A DNA stretch of 64,000 nt from Aquabacterium sp. CECT 9606 (GTDB lineage Bacteria > Pseudomonadota > Gammaproteobacteria > Burkholderiales > Burkholderiaceae_C), in assembly GCF_918741295.1 (NCBI RefSeq), contig NZ_CAKKNB010000002.1:620001-684000 (forward strand), read 5' to 3'. A program made the translations under genes and the position numbers. Shown here piece by piece: positions 12,241 to 22,458 of this stretch. The notes under the pieces were generated by a model. It ran no database searches. It had not been told where the DNA came from and saw nothing but the letters and a program-made list of their open reading frames with translations. Every line of letters begins with the position of its first letter. Position 1 is the first letter of the stretch.

Positions 12241-13067
12241 AAGAGCACGAAGGGTTGTCCGCCCACGGGCGTGGTGGCCACGGCCACATCGCTGGTGGGC
12301 ATCAGGCCAGCTTCAAAGCCGGTGCGTCCGGCCTGGACCGCGTGGCGAAACGCCGTGGCCATGCGCACCGGGTCCACCGCGTGCGCCACCGCCGAGTTCA
12401 GCAGGACGGCGTCCATGCCCAGCTCCATCGCGGCCGTGGCGTGCGAGGGGGCACCCAGGCCAGCATCGACGATCAGGGTGGTGTGGGGCAGGCGTGCGCG
12501 CAAAGTCCGCAAGGCCCAGGGGTTGAGCAGGCCCAGGCCCGATCCGATCGGGGCACCCCAGGGCATCAGCACGCGGCAGCCCGCATCGACCAGGCGTTGG
12601 CAGGTGACCAGGTCATCCGTGCAGTAAGGCAGCACCTCAAAGCCATCGCTGACCAGTTGGCGCGCGGCAGCGACCAGCTCGAACGGGTCGGGCTGCAGGG
12701 TCTGCTCGTCGCCCACCACTTCCAGCTTGACCCAGTGGGTGCCCAGCAGCTCGCGCGCCATGTGCGCCAGGGTGATGGCCTCACGGGCGCTGCGGCAGCC
12801 GGCGGTGTTGGGCAAGAGGTGGGCACCTTGCTCGCGGGCCGTGGTTTTGATGATGTCGACGAAGCCGTTGTCATCGCCACCCTGCACGGCCAGGGTGCGC
12901 TTGAGGCCCAGCGTGAGCACCTGGCTGCCGCTGGCGACGATGGCTTCGCGCAAGGTTTGGGGCGACGGGTAGCCGGCGGTGCCCAGCAGGAAGCGGCTGG
13001 TGAGTGGTGTGTCGCCAATGCGCCAGGTGGCGGCAGGCAGCGAATGCAATGAGCGTGGGGGTTCCAT
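12237..13067 (-). CDS. thiG: Thiazole synthase
   Basis: A 276-residue ThiG, which builds the thiazole phosphate ring from deoxyxylulose 5-phosphate, dehydroglycine and ThiS thiocarboxylate. Visible blocks are [45 protein letters not shown] and [11 protein letters not shown]; the Schiff-base Lys lies in the VKLEV strand. The start at 13067 is fixed by AGGAGG six bases upstream, which lies across the thiS stop. An upstream in-frame start at 13097 would overlap thiS and is not preferred. It sits between thiS and thiDE in a tight operon. Confidence 0.94.
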   Translation of the reverse strand: MEPPRSLHSLPAATWRIGDTPLTSRFLLGTAGYPSPQTLREAIVASGSQVLTLGLKRTLAVQGGDDNGFVDIIKTTAREQGAHLLPNTAGCRSAREAITLAHMARELLGTHWVKLEVVGDEQTLQPDPFELVAAARQLVSDGFEVLPYCTDDLVTCQRLVDAGCRVLMPWGAPIGSGLGLLNPWALRTLRARLPHTTLIVDAGLGAPSHATAAMELGMDAVLLNSAVAHAVDPVRMATAFRHAVQAGRTGFEAGLMPTSDVAVATTPVGGQPFVLL

Positions 13068-13069
13068 CT

Positions 13070-13291
13070 CTAGCCTCCTGTGATGGCGGTGAAGCACAGC
13101 ACCGCATCGCCGTCGTGCAAGGCGTGTTGCGCGCGTTCGCTGCGCGGCACGAACTCGCCGTTGACGGCGGTGGCCACAGCGTTGTCGTCCAGGCGGTGTG
13201 ACTGGTGGAGGTGGGCCAGCAGGTCGGCCACGGTGCTGCCGGTGGGCAACTGCTGGGCGCCTTGGTCGGTGTGCACGGTGATGAAGCTCAT
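13070..13291 (-). CDS. thiS: Sulfur carrier protein ThiS
   Basis: A 73-residue beta-grasp sulfur carrier ending in TAITGG. The C-terminal Gly-Gly is the site that is adenylated and thiocarboxylated before sulfur transfer to ThiG. Central [16 protein letters not shown] is the family core. The ATG at 13291, 7 bp after the thiO stop and with AAGGA upstream, is preferred over a TTG 18 bases earlier that would overlap thiO. A ThiF-type activating enzyme is not in the window. Confidence 0.92.
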   Translation of the reverse strand: MSFITVHTDQGAQQLPTGSTVADLLAHLHQSHRLDDNAVATAVNGEFVPRSERAQHALHDGDAVLCFTAITGG

Positions 13292-13298
13292 GCTTGGT

Positions 13299-14384
13299 TC
13301 ATCCTTCAATGGGTGTGGGCGTCAGCAGGCCAGTCTGGCCCAAGGCCTCGTCCACCAGGGACGGGCCCAGCAACCAGCCATGCCGGTACAGGCCGTTGAT
13401 GCGGACCAGGCCAGGCTCGACATGGCACTCGGGCCGGTGGTCGGGCAGGGCGGGGCGCAGGTTGACATCCAGGCGCACGATGCGGCTTTCGGCCAGGGCG
13501 GGCAGCACGCTGTGGGCGGCGGCCATCAGTTCGACCGCGCTGCGCAAGGACATGGGCGAGCGGTCTTCGGTCTCGATCTCGCTGGCGCCCACAAGCACCA
13601 CGTCGCCCGGGCGCGGCACGACATAGACGCGGTGGCGCGGGTGCAGCAGGCGCACGGGTCGCTTCAAGCCCAGGCCGGGGGCGTGCAGCCAGACCATCTC
13701 GCCGCGCACGCCACGCACTGCGCAAGTGGTCTTGGCGCCCACGCCGCGAAGGTCGAACACCCAGTCGAACGGCCGGCCGTCCAGGTGACCAGGGGTGATG
13801 TTTGACACGGCTTGCGCCCAATGCCAGGTCACGGCCGGGGCATCATCGTGCAGGCACTGCAAGGTGCGCACCGTGTCGATGTGGGCTTCGCCGGCCAGCA
13901 GCCAGGCGTGCAGGCGGCCCATGGTGCTGTGCAGCGAGGGCTCAAGTTGCACCAGGGCGGCGATGTCCAGGGCCTGGGGTTGCGCCTCGGGGCTTGAAGG
14001 CGATGTCGTCCCATCGACCAGTCGGGCCAGCACCCGGCGGGCCGCGCCCTGGTCACTGCCGTGGGCCACCAGCAAGCTGCCTTGCCGCTCAAACAACTTG
14101 GGCTGACCTGGCTGGGCTTGGCCGAGCCGATCAGTGATGGCTTGCCAGCGGTCGATGGATTGCCAACCGCGTTGGGCCAGGTCGGCATCGGCAGTCTCGC
14201 GCTCGGCCAGCGGGCTGAGCATGCCAGCCGCGGTGAAGCCGGCCGCGCCTTGGCCATCAAAGCTGGGAGCAGGGCCCGCCGCCGGGTCGAACACGCTGAC
14301 CCGGTGGCCGGCATGCGCCAGCGTCCAGGCCACCAGCCGGCCCAGCAGGCCCGCGCCTGCGATGCCGATGCTCAAGCTTTGCAT
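13299..14384 (-). CDS. thiO: FAD-dependent glycine oxidase ThiO
   Basis: A 361-residue flavoprotein of the D-amino-acid oxidase/ThiO family. It would oxidise glycine to the iminoglycine needed for the thiazole ring, the oxygen-dependent alternative to ThiH. The dinucleotide-binding motif GIAGAGLLGRLVAW is at residues 7-20, FDP follows at the end of strand 2, and the AAGMLSPLAE block is typical of ThiO. It lies 14 bp after thiC and directly before thiS. Homology to ThiO is clear from context, although the family is divergent. Confidence 0.88.
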   Translation of the reverse strand: MQSLSIGIAGAGLLGRLVAWTLAHAGHRVSVFDPAAGPAPSFDGQGAAGFTAAGMLSPLAERETADADLAQRGWQSIDRWQAITDRLGQAQPGQPKLFERQGSLLVAHGSDQGAARRVLARLVDGTTSPSSPEAQPQALDIAALVQLEPSLHSTMGRLHAWLLAGEAHIDTVRTLQCLHDDAPAVTWHWAQAVSNITPGHLDGRPFDWVFDLRGVGAKTTCAVRGVRGEMVWLHAPGLGLKRPVRLLHPRHRVYVVPRPGDVVLVGASEIETEDRSPMSLRSAVELMAAAHSVLPALAESRIVRLDVNLRPALPDHRPECHVEPGLVRINGLYRHGWLLGPSLVDEALGQTGLLTPTPIEG

Positions 14385-14398
14385 GGTGCGGGTGCCCT

Positions 14399-16360
<1,962 letters not shown>

Positions 16361-16459
16361 TCACATGCTCCGAGGGGTGCCTGGGCGAGACGGAATGCTT
16401 CCATCGTCGGGGACCCTGGGCCTTGGCAGGCGAGGTCCTCATCAGGTACAGCTCTTCTT

Positions 16460-16556
16460 TCGCCGGTATGAGCCGGATCAAGTTCAGCGGGTTCGGTCTT
16501 GGACCATCTCAGCGCAGCGCGACGAACAGAGTTTCATCGCGAGGCACACCCCGGAG
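16460..16556 (-). promoter_or_regulatory. TPP riboswitch (THI element) upstream of thiC
   Basis: Read on the minus strand, this stretch has the conserved THI-box parts in order: GGGGTG at the 5' side of P1 (about 16556), GCTGAGATGG (16504-16513), then ACCCGCTGAACTTGATCCGG and TCATACCGGCG ending near 16460. These are the pyrimidine- and pyrophosphate-binding loops of the TPP aptamer. The expression platform would be the roughly 125 nt to the thiC start, where a CCAAGGCCCAGGG stretch could pair alternatively. I see no strong U-run terminator, so translational control is likely. Confidence 0.93.
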
Positions 16557-16583
16557 CAGGGCCTAGTGTAGTGCCAAGTTGGC

Positions 16584-16781
16584 TTACTGGGCCAGGGCCG
16601 AGGTCGTCGTGGCCAGGTTGCCCGCTGGTTTGACCTGGGCGGGAGTGACATCCCGGTCAAAAATCAGTTGCCACACCTTCGCGGCCAGCGAGGGGCTGGC
16701 GGCGGACGAGGCGTCTGTTGTGGTCGGCCCGAGGAGGACGAACGCCAGAGCCAGTGGTGCGATGGCAAACAGGGGGCGCAT
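16584..16781 (-). CDS. Small exported hypothetical protein
   Basis: A 65-residue reading frame starting MRPLFAIAPLALAFVLLG, a plausible signal peptide, followed by a short mature part with LAAKVWQLIFDRD and a Thr/Ser/Ala-rich tail. I do not recognise a family. It lies between the thiC riboswitch and the feo genes and is oriented like both. The ribosome-binding site is poor and there is no further support, so it may be spurious. Confidence 0.35.
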   Translation of the reverse strand: MRPLFAIAPLALAFVLLGPTTTDASSAASPSLAAKVWQLIFDRDVTPAQVKPAGNLATTTSALAQ

Positions 16782-16908
16782 AGGATTGGTAGAAAACCTG
16801 ATATGAAGTTGTTGGAGCCAAGTGTATAGCCCGCTTTGTCGGGCTGTCACCCCCCATTGCAAGGTATGCACACCCCTAAGGCAGGGGGTTGCCATGCCCC
16901 GGCGGGGG

Positions 16909-17145
16909 TTATTGGCGGCGTCGGACGATGGTGATGCGGTGGTCTCGTTGGGGCGTGGCGCCCGCTGACCCGCATTGCTTGCACGCCCCGCCCCCCTGGC
17001 CGCAGGCGGCCTTTGTGGTGCCAGCCTTGGTTTTGAGGCCCAGCAGCGAGGCCAGGGCGGGCCACCAACGGCGCCCCAGGTAGATGGCGGCCGCCAGCAC
17101 GGCGCCCAAGGCCACCAGTTCCTGCCAGAGCGGGCTGCCGTTCAT
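16909..17145 (-). CDS. FeoB-associated Cys-rich membrane protein
   Basis: A 78-residue protein starting 3 bp after the feoB stop. It has one N-terminal membrane helix (about residues 8-24, LVALGAVLAAAIYLG), a basic stretch, then a Cys cluster (ACGQGGGACKQCG) and a basic tail. This architecture matches small Cys-rich membrane proteins repeatedly found behind feoB. I infer a role in iron delivery or FeoB assembly, by position only. It has none of the winged-helix features of enterobacterial FeoC. Confidence 0.72.
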   Translation of the reverse strand: MNGSPLWQELVALGAVLAAAIYLGRRWWPALASLLGLKTKAGTTKAACGQGGGACKQCGSAGATPQRDHRITIVRRRQ

Positions 17146-17148
17146 GTC

Positions 17149-19053
17149 TCAGGCTCCCCAGGCCAGCGCCAGGCGGTAGACCACCCAGCACGCGGCGTAG
17201 GCCAGCACGAACAGGTAGGCGGTCATGGCCAGTGGCACGGCCCAGCCGTTGGTTTCACGCTTGACCACGATCATGGTGGACAAGCATTGCGGCGCGAACA
17301 CATACCAGGTCATCAGCGACAGGGCTGTGGGCAGCGACCAAGCCTGACCGATCACGGTGGTCAGGGCGCCCGACAGGGCATCGCCGGTTTGCGACATGGC
17401 GTAGACCGTGCCCAGGGCGCTGACCGCCACTTCGCGCGCGGCCAGGCCTGGCACCAGCGCGATGCAGATCTGCCAGTTGAAACCGATGGGCTCAAAAATC
17501 ACCTGCAGCGCGCGCCCAGCCATACCCGCCAGGCTGTATTCGATGGCGGGGCCGGTGGCGTCCAGCGGCGGGGCCGGGTAGGTGGACAGGAACCACAGGA
17601 TCACCATCAGCGCCAGGATGATGGTGCCCACGCGCGATATGAAAATCTGCGCCCGCTCCCACAAACCCAAGGCCAGGTTGCGCAGGTGCGGCCAGTGGTA
17701 GTCCGGCAATTCCATCAGCAAGGGTTGCGCATGCGACTGGCGCATGAACAGCTTGAGCACCAGCGCCACGATCAAGCCGGCCAGGATGCCCGCGGCGTAA
17801 AGTGCAAACAGCACCAGGCCCTGCAGGTTGAAGATGCCGCCCACGGTCCGGCTGGGGATGAAAGCGGCGATCAGCAGCGCATACACCGGCAGTCGGGCCG
17901 AGCAGGTCATCAAGGGGGCGATCAGGATGGTGACCAGGCGGTCGCGCGGGTTGGCAATGGTGCGCGTGGCCATGATGCCGGGGATGGCGCAGGCAAAGCT
18001 GGACAGCAAGGGGATGAAGGCGCGGCCTGACAAGCCGACGCTGCCCATGACCCGGTCCAGCAGAAAGGCGGCGCGGGGCAGGTAGCCAGAGTCTTCCAGG
18101 GCCAGGATGAAGAAAAACAGGATCAGGATCTGGGGCAGGAACACCAGCACGCTGCCTGCGCCGCTGATGATGCCGTCGACCAGCAGGCCGCGCAGCATGC
18201 CTTCGCCCATGTGGGCGCCCACCCATTCACCCAGCGCACCCACGCTGGTGTCGATCAGTTCCATGGGGGTGGCGGCCCAGCTGAACACGGCCTGGAAGAC
18301 CAGGAACATCAACACGGCCAGGATCACGGGGCCCAGCACCGGGTGCAAGGCATAGTGGTCCAGCCGGGCCGTGAGGCTGGGGCCGGCGGCGGGCATCACC
18401 ACGCAACGCGACAGCAACTCGCTCACGCGCTGGTGGGTGGCTTCAACCGGGATGGCGGCGATGCGCTCCACCGGGCGGATGGCGGGCTGGCTGGGCAGGC
18501 GGGTCCAGTCCAGCCGGTCCAGCTGCGTCAGCAAGGCTTGCTCGCCGCCAGCCTTCACGGCCACGGCTTCGATCACGGGCACGCCCAATTCATCCTGCAG
18601 CCTGGCCACATCAATGTGGATGCCGCGTTTGCGGGCCAGGTCCATCATGTTGATGACCAGGACCATGGGCGCGTCAAGCGATTGCAGCTCCAGCACCATG
18701 CGCAGGTTCAAGCGCAGGTTGGTGGCATCGACCACGCAGACCAGGCCGACCGGGCTGGCCTCGCCCGCCCGCGTGCCGGCGATCACGTCGCGGGTGATGG
18801 CTTCGTCAGGGGTGGCAGGCAGCAGGCTGTAGGCGCCGGGCAGGTCGAGCACGCGCCAGGTCTGGCCGGCGGGCGACACGAACTGGCCTTCCTTGCGCTC
18901 CACCGTCACGCCTGCGTAGTTGCCGACCTTCTGGCGCGCACCGGTCAGCCGATTGAACAGGGCGGTCTTGCCGCAATTGGGATTGCCCACCAGGGCAATC
19001 AGCGGGGCGGTCAAGGGAGAGGTGGGGACAGGCGCAAAGGCCGCATCGGACAT
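17149..19053 (-). CDS. feoB: Ferrous iron transporter FeoB
   Basis: A 634-residue inner-membrane Fe(II) transporter. The N-terminal G domain has G1 GNPNCGKT (residues 23-30), a G2 region around NYAGVTVE, DLPGAYSL (G3) and NMMD (G4). The membrane part follows, with GSVLVFLPQILILFFFL, SSFACAIPGIMATRTI and a second gate repeat near the C-terminus (RVGTIILALMVILWFLS). The length is somewhat short for the family (E. coli about 770), mainly in the linker after the G domain. It sits 22 bp after feoA and is followed by a Cys-rich partner. Confidence 0.96.
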   Translation of the reverse strand: MSDAAFAPVPTSPLTAPLIALVGNPNCGKTALFNRLTGARQKVGNYAGVTVERKEGQFVSPAGQTWRVLDLPGAYSLLPATPDEAITRDVIAGTRAGEASPVGLVCVVDATNLRLNLRMVLELQSLDAPMVLVINMMDLARKRGIHIDVARLQDELGVPVIEAVAVKAGGEQALLTQLDRLDWTRLPSQPAIRPVERIAAIPVEATHQRVSELLSRCVVMPAAGPSLTARLDHYALHPVLGPVILAVLMFLVFQAVFSWAATPMELIDTSVGALGEWVGAHMGEGMLRGLLVDGIISGAGSVLVFLPQILILFFFILALEDSGYLPRAAFLLDRVMGSVGLSGRAFIPLLSSFACAIPGIMATRTIANPRDRLVTILIAPLMTCSARLPVYALLIAAFIPSRTVGGIFNLQGLVLFALYAAGILAGLIVALVLKLFMRQSHAQPLLMELPDYHWPHLRNLALGLWERAQIFISRVGTIILALMVILWFLSTYPAPPLDATGPAIEYSLAGMAGRALQVIFEPIGFNWQICIALVPGLAAREVAVSALGTVYAMSQTGDALSGALTTVIGQAWSLPTALSLMTWYVFAPQCLSTMIVVKRETNGWAVPLAMTAYLFVLAYAACWVVYRLALAWGA

Positions 19054-19075
19054 GACGGAACTGCCGGTTCGAAGA

Positions 19076-19351
19076 TCAGGCCTGGACCACTTCGATCAGA
19101 GAGGATTCGAGGGTGCGCATGGCAAAGGTGCTGGTGCCCACGCGAACCGCCAGTGGGCCGCTGCCAGCGAAGACGCGTCGCAAAACCTCAACCCGCTCGC
19201 CGGGCACGAAGCCCAGTTCCATCAGGCGACGCTTGAGGGCGGCGCCATCTTTGGTGGCGGTGCGGATGTCACGGATGATGGCCACCGCACGCACAGGCAG
19301 CGTGTCCAGGGTGAGGGACGAAGAGGCAGGTGTGGCGTGAGCAGCGTTCAT
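19076..19351 (-). CDS. feoA: Ferrous iron transport protein FeoA
   Basis: A 91-residue SH3-like FeoA that supports FeoB. The core LKRRLMELGFVPGERVEVLRR and the GPLAVRVGTSTFAMR strand are typical. There is no Shine-Dalgarno sequence before the ATG. The best sigma70 promoter (TTGCGA, 18-bp spacer, TAGAAT at 19387-19358) puts the predicted +1 on the A of the ATG, suggesting a leaderless mRNA. A Fur-like palindrome lies between the two promoter boxes. Confidence 0.94.
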   Translation of the reverse strand: MNAAHATPASSSLTLDTLPVRAVAIIRDIRTATKDGAALKRRLMELGFVPGERVEVLRRVFAGSGPLAVRVGTSTFAMRTLESSLIEVVQA

Positions 19352-19357
19352 CTGCCC

Positions 19358-19387
19358 ATTCTAGATTCAAATGCGAACGATTCGCAA
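19358..19387 (-). promoter_or_regulatory. feoA promoter with Fur-like operator
   Basis: On the minus strand TTGCGA (19387-19382) and TAGAAT (19363-19358) are separated by 18 bp. The palindrome TGCGAA-CGA-TTCGCA (plus strand, 19372-19386) overlaps the -35 box and spacer. It resembles Fur sites of beta/gamma-proteobacteria and fits iron repression of feoAB. The identification is by similarity and context. Confidence 0.6.
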
Positions 19388-19415
19388 CTTCTTTTCTTGC
19401 ACGGTTTGACGCAGC

Positions 19416-19673
19416 TCAAACATGAACTGCCATCAGGCAATCCTGTTCTTGGATGGACGGCGGTTGAATCACCTTGGCGGCGCGGGCGAATCGCGAAGCG
19501 CGCTGGCCGCAATGACATCGGTGCGCAAATGAAGCGATCCTGGTGTCATCTTCATCAATCGGCGTGTTGCAGCGTTGGCCGAGGGTGCAGGCCTCGTCCA
19601 GGTCATCGGGCCCCGGTGTGCCACCGAAAAACCACAAGTCGACACCGTCCAGGTCGTGGGGGTTCGATTGCAT
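19416..19673 (-). CDS. Hypothetical small protein, uncertain
   Basis: An 85-residue frame (start MQSNPHDLDGVDLWFF) preceded by GGGAGG six bases before the ATG. No family is recognised and there is no signal or membrane segment; three Cys occur near the middle. It lies in a 360-bp gap between feoA and the first BON gene that otherwise contains only the Fur/promoter site and a hairpin at 19695-19726. The good ribosome-binding site is the main support. Confidence 0.3.
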   Translation of the reverse strand: MQSNPHDLDGVDLWFFGGTPGPDDLDEACTLGQRCNTPIDEDDTRIASFAHRCHCGQRASRFARAAKVIQPPSIQEQDCLMAVHV

Positions 19674-19694
19674 GGGCATCCTCCCTGTCATGGC

Positions 19695-19726
19695 GGCGTC
19701 ACCCTGAAGCTGGTCAGGATGACGCC
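19695..19726 (-). terminator. Hairpin downstream of the first BON gene
   Basis: Arms 19695-19707 and 19714-19726 pair over 13 positions on the minus-strand RNA with a single G-U. It lies 22-53 bp after the BON gene stop. No U-run follows, so it may be a terminator-like or mRNA-stabilising structure. Confidence 0.35.
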
Positions 19727-19747
19727 ACGTTTCTTCAGGTTTTCAAA

Positions 19748-20068
19748 TCAAGGACGAACAGCGATTTCGTTCTTGACCGACTTCACGCCCTTGACATCGC
19801 GGGCGATGGCGGCGGCGGAATCCTTCTCGTTCTGGCTCTTGGCGAAGCCGGACAACATCACGGTGCCGTTCAAGGTTTCGACCTTGATCGAGGCAGCGTC
19901 CACCGACTTGGCGTCCACGAACTTGGCCTTGATCTTGGTGGTGATGGCGGCGTCATCGATGTACTCGCCCATCGTGGACTGGTCGCGCGTCACGGCGCAA
20001 CCGGGGATGATGATCAGGGAAGAGGCGGCCAGAGCCAGGACAGCGGCGGTGCGTTTGTTGAAAAACAT
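19748..20068 (-). CDS. BON-domain lipoprotein
   Basis: A 106-residue protein with a lipoprotein signal (MFFNKRTAAVLALAASSLII ending IPGC; lipid Cys at about residue 24) and one BON domain: DDAAITTKIKAKFV, IKVETLNGTVMLSGFAKS and GVKSVKNEI. BON domains of OsmY/DolP type bind anionic lipid and support outer-membrane integrity, so an envelope-stress role is inferred. AAGGAGA precedes the ATG. It lies 46 bp downstream of a DUF1328 peptide gene, likely in the same transcript. Confidence 0.87.
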   Translation of the reverse strand: MFFNKRTAAVLALAASSLIIIPGCAVTRDQSTMGEYIDDAAITTKIKAKFVDAKSVDAASIKVETLNGTVMLSGFAKSQNEKDSAAAIARDVKGVKSVKNEIAVRP

Positions 20069-20114
20069 GGAAATTCTCCTTTTTGGGACTGGAAACAAAA
20101 TTGAATCGTCTTGG

Positions 20115-20291
20115 CTATTTCTTGACCGCGCCGATGCCCAGCAAGGCCAGGCCGACGACGACAATGAACAAGACGAGGAACAGCACGAACAAGAACTTGG
20201 CGATCCCGGCGGCGCTGGCGGCGATGCCGGTGAACCCGAACAGGCCGGCCACCAAGGCAATCAGTGCAAAGATCAGTGCCCACTTCAGCAT
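20115..20291 (-). CDS. DUF1328 (YtjA-like) small membrane protein, copy 1
   Basis: A 58-residue, almost wholly hydrophobic protein beginning [20 protein letters not shown]. It has the family-typical [19 protein letters not shown] block and two predicted membrane helices, ending AVKK. DUF1328 proteins are of unknown function and are often induced by stress. It is a paralogue of the gene at 25184-25348. A TCGTCCTACA motif lies 88 bp upstream of the start. Confidence 0.85.
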   Translation of the reverse strand: MLKWALIFALIALVAGLFGFTGIAASAAGIAKFLFVLFLVLFIVVVGLALLGIGAVKK

Positions 20292-20378
20292 GGCAATCTC
20301 CAGGAAATTGAGGTCTGTCGATGTAGAAACTTTAGGTTTCCACGATCAAGGCAGACATCAGCGTTCCGCGCATTCCCA

Positions 20379-20388
20379 TGTAGGACGA
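20379..20388 (-). promoter_or_regulatory. TCGTCCTACA motif upstream of DUF1328 copy 1
   Basis: The minus strand reads TCGTCCTACA, 88 bp before the DUF1328 start. The identical decamer occurs on the plus strand at 26836-26845, 92 bp before the OmpA-family gene. Related GTAGGA sites occur near 23000. It is a candidate operator; the regulator is unknown. Confidence 0.35.
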
Positions 20389-20429
20389 CGCCCCGTCGAA
20401 CTGTCGTCGAAGGGGGTGTTCAGCTGATT

Positions 20430-21785
20430 TCAGCTGGTTTGGGCCAGGGGCACCGTGGCGCCGATGCGCGTGCCTTGTCCGGGCGATGACTCGAGCACCA
20501 GCTCACCGCCTTCGGCCTCGACGCGGTAGCGCATGCCCAGCAGGCCATGAGCCGAGCTGGGTTGCTGCGAAGGGTCGAACCCCACGCCGTCATCCCTGAC
20601 GGTGACGCAGGCCCGGCCGTCCTGGGTGTCCAGGTCCACGGTCACTGTTTTGGCCTTGGCGTATTTGGCGATGTTGGTGAAGGCCTCTTGCACCAGGCGG
20701 TACACCGTCAGCGCGGCCGAGGGGCTCAGGCTCACGGCGTTGAGATGGCAATCGACCTGCAGGCCCGAGCGCGTGGCGAACTCGCGCGACTGGATCTCCA
20801 GGGCGGCCACCAGGCCCAGGGTGCTCAAGGATGAGGGGCACAGGTCTTCCACAATGCGGCGCTTGAGCGCGATCACTTCGTTGAGGTTGTCGTTGAGGTG
20901 TGCAATGCGCTCGGCCAACTCGGGCGTGAGCTCCGGCCCCAGACGTGACTTGATGCGGGCGGCGTCCAGCTTGGCGGCGGTCAGCAGGGCGCCCAGCTCG
21001 TCGTGCAGTTCGCGGGCCAGGCGGCCTCGCTCGTCCTCGCGGATGGTCTGCAAATAGCGGGTCAGGTCAGTCAGGTGCATGGTGCGCCGCTTGACCTCGA
21101 ACTCCAGCTGGTCGCGCTCGGCCTGGATGGCCTGGCTCTGGGCCAGGCGCTGGGCATTGAGCGCGTTGGTCTGTGCCAGGAACATGGTCAGGGCCAGGAA
21201 GCTGATGGCAGTCATGGCGGCCACGCCGATGCGGTTGAGCATCAAGGTGTTGTGCACGTCTTCGCGCCCGGCGGTGACCTTGGTGGTTTCGCCTTGCAGC
21301 AAGCGCGTGGCCACGGAACGCACTGACTCCATGTCCTGCTGGCCGATGTTGGACAGCACCATGGCCCGCCAGGCCTCTTCCTTGCCTTCGTCGTGCAGGC
21401 GCAGGGTGATGGCCACCTCGCCCAGCTTGCGTTGCGTCAGGACTTGCAGCTCCTGGGCACTTTTCTGGTTGGCTGCGTCTTTGGCGTAGTACTGCACCAG
21501 CCATTTGAGGGCGGCGTTGCTGTCATCGATGGCGCCGTTCAGCGGGGTCAGGTATTCCTTGCGGCTGGTCAGCAGGTAGCCGCGCTGGCTGGTTTCTGCA
21601 TCCACCAGCCGGCGCAGCAAGGTGTTGATCTGTGTGCGAGCCTGGGCCATCATGCCCATGTCGTCCATCGAGTCCGTGGCCTGCCAATATGAGGTCTCGC
21701 TGATGAACAGCATCGCCAGCGCGGCCAATGCCGCCAAGGGAAAAGCGTAGGCGCTGCGTTTGATCTGTGTCAGGCTTATCATCAT
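20430..21785 (-). CDS. CHASE3-type sensor histidine kinase (NarX/DegS type)
   Basis: A kinase of about 451 residues. A membrane helix near the N-terminus is followed by a CHASE3-like periplasmic domain (LLRRLVDAETSQRGYLLTSR), a second membrane helix (VAAMTAISFLALTMFLA), a coiled coil, a HisKA_3 dimerisation domain with RELHDELGALLTAAK, and a HATPase with VRDDGVGFD and HGLLGMRYR. HisKA_3 kinases pair with NarL/LuxR-type regulators, and one is encoded divergently only 34 bp away. Several Met codons cluster at the start; the one at 21785 has an AGGA upstream and was chosen. The signal is unknown. Confidence 0.85.
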   Translation of the reverse strand: MMISLTQIKRSAYAFPLAALAALAMLFISETSYWQATDSMDDMGMMAQARTQINTLLRRLVDAETSQRGYLLTSRKEYLTPLNGAIDDSNAALKWLVQYYAKDAANQKSAQELQVLTQRKLGEVAITLRLHDEGKEEAWRAMVLSNIGQQDMESVRSVATRLLQGETTKVTAGREDVHNTLMLNRIGVAAMTAISFLALTMFLAQTNALNAQRLAQSQAIQAERDQLEFEVKRRTMHLTDLTRYLQTIREDERGRLARELHDELGALLTAAKLDAARIKSRLGPELTPELAERIAHLNDNLNEVIALKRRIVEDLCPSSLSTLGLVAALEIQSREFATRSGLQVDCHLNAVSLSPSAALTVYRLVQEAFTNIAKYAKAKTVTVDLDTQDGRACVTVRDDGVGFDPSQQPSSAHGLLGMRYRVEAEGGELVLESSPGQGTRIGATVPLAQTS

Positions 21786-21819
21786 GGACATCCTACTTCC
21801 AACTGATCGACCGTCGACC

Positions 21820-22452
21820 ATGATTCGAATTGCCATCATTGACGACCACGCCATCGTTCGCGCCGGACTGCGCCAGTTCTTCTCCGATCAGGTCGACCTG
21901 AAGGTGACGGGCGAAGCCTCCACAGGCCGGGAGGCCCTGGAGCTGGTGCGCGCGGGCGACGTCGACGTGCTGGTGATGGACCTGTCCATGCCCGACCAGA
22001 GCGGCGTCGATGCGCTGGCCGCCATCCGTGCTCGCGCGCCCGACCTGCCAGTGCTGATCCTCAGTGGCTTCCCCGAAGAGCATTACGCTTTGACCCTGCT
22101 GCGGCAGGGCGCCAGTGGTTACCTCAACAAAGAGTGCGACCCCGAAGAGATCGTCAAGGCCATCCGCACCGTGTTCCGTGGCCGCAAGTACATCACCGCG
22201 GGCGTGGCCGAGATGCTGGCCGATGGCCTGGGCGGTGACCCTGAGAAATCACTGCATGAACAGCTGTCTGAACGCGAGTTCCAGGTGTTCTTGCGGCTGG
22301 CCAAGGGCGAAACCATTGGCCACATGGCCGACAGCATGTCCCTGAGCGTGAAGACCGTGAGCACTTACCGCTCGCGTGTCATGGAAAAAATGAACCTGGC
22401 CTCGAACAGCGACCTGACCTATTACGCGCTCAAGAACGGCTTGATCCAGTGA
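21820..22452 (+). CDS. NarL/LuxR-family response regulator
   Basis: A 210-residue regulator. The receiver has IIDDH, phospho-Asp D54 in VMDLSMPDQ and a KE pair in SGYLNKE. The C-terminal GerE helix-turn-helix is SEREFQVFLRLAKGETIGHM with SLSVKTVSTYRSRVMEKM. It is the evident partner of the divergent HisKA_3 kinase. The start at 21820 gives the standard receiver N-terminus (MIRIAII); upstream in-frame codons would overlap the kinase gene. There is no clear ribosome-binding site. It ends 6 bp from a convergent single-domain receiver gene. Confidence 0.92.
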   Translation: MIRIAIIDDHAIVRAGLRQFFSDQVDLKVTGEASTGREALELVRAGDVDVLVMDLSMPDQSGVDALAAIRARAPDLPVLILSGFPEEHYALTLLRQGASGYLNKECDPEEIVKAIRTVFRGRKYITAGVAEMLADGLGGDPEKSLHEQLSEREFQVFLRLAKGETIGHMADSMSLSVKTVSTYRSRVMEKMNLASNSDLTYYALKNGLIQ

Positions 22453-22458
22453 TCGGTG

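Noticed and set aside
13292-13309. TTG start for thiS and the upstream start for thiG
   Set aside because: Both would extend into the preceding gene without homology, while the chosen starts have AAGGA and AGGAGG at suitable spacing.
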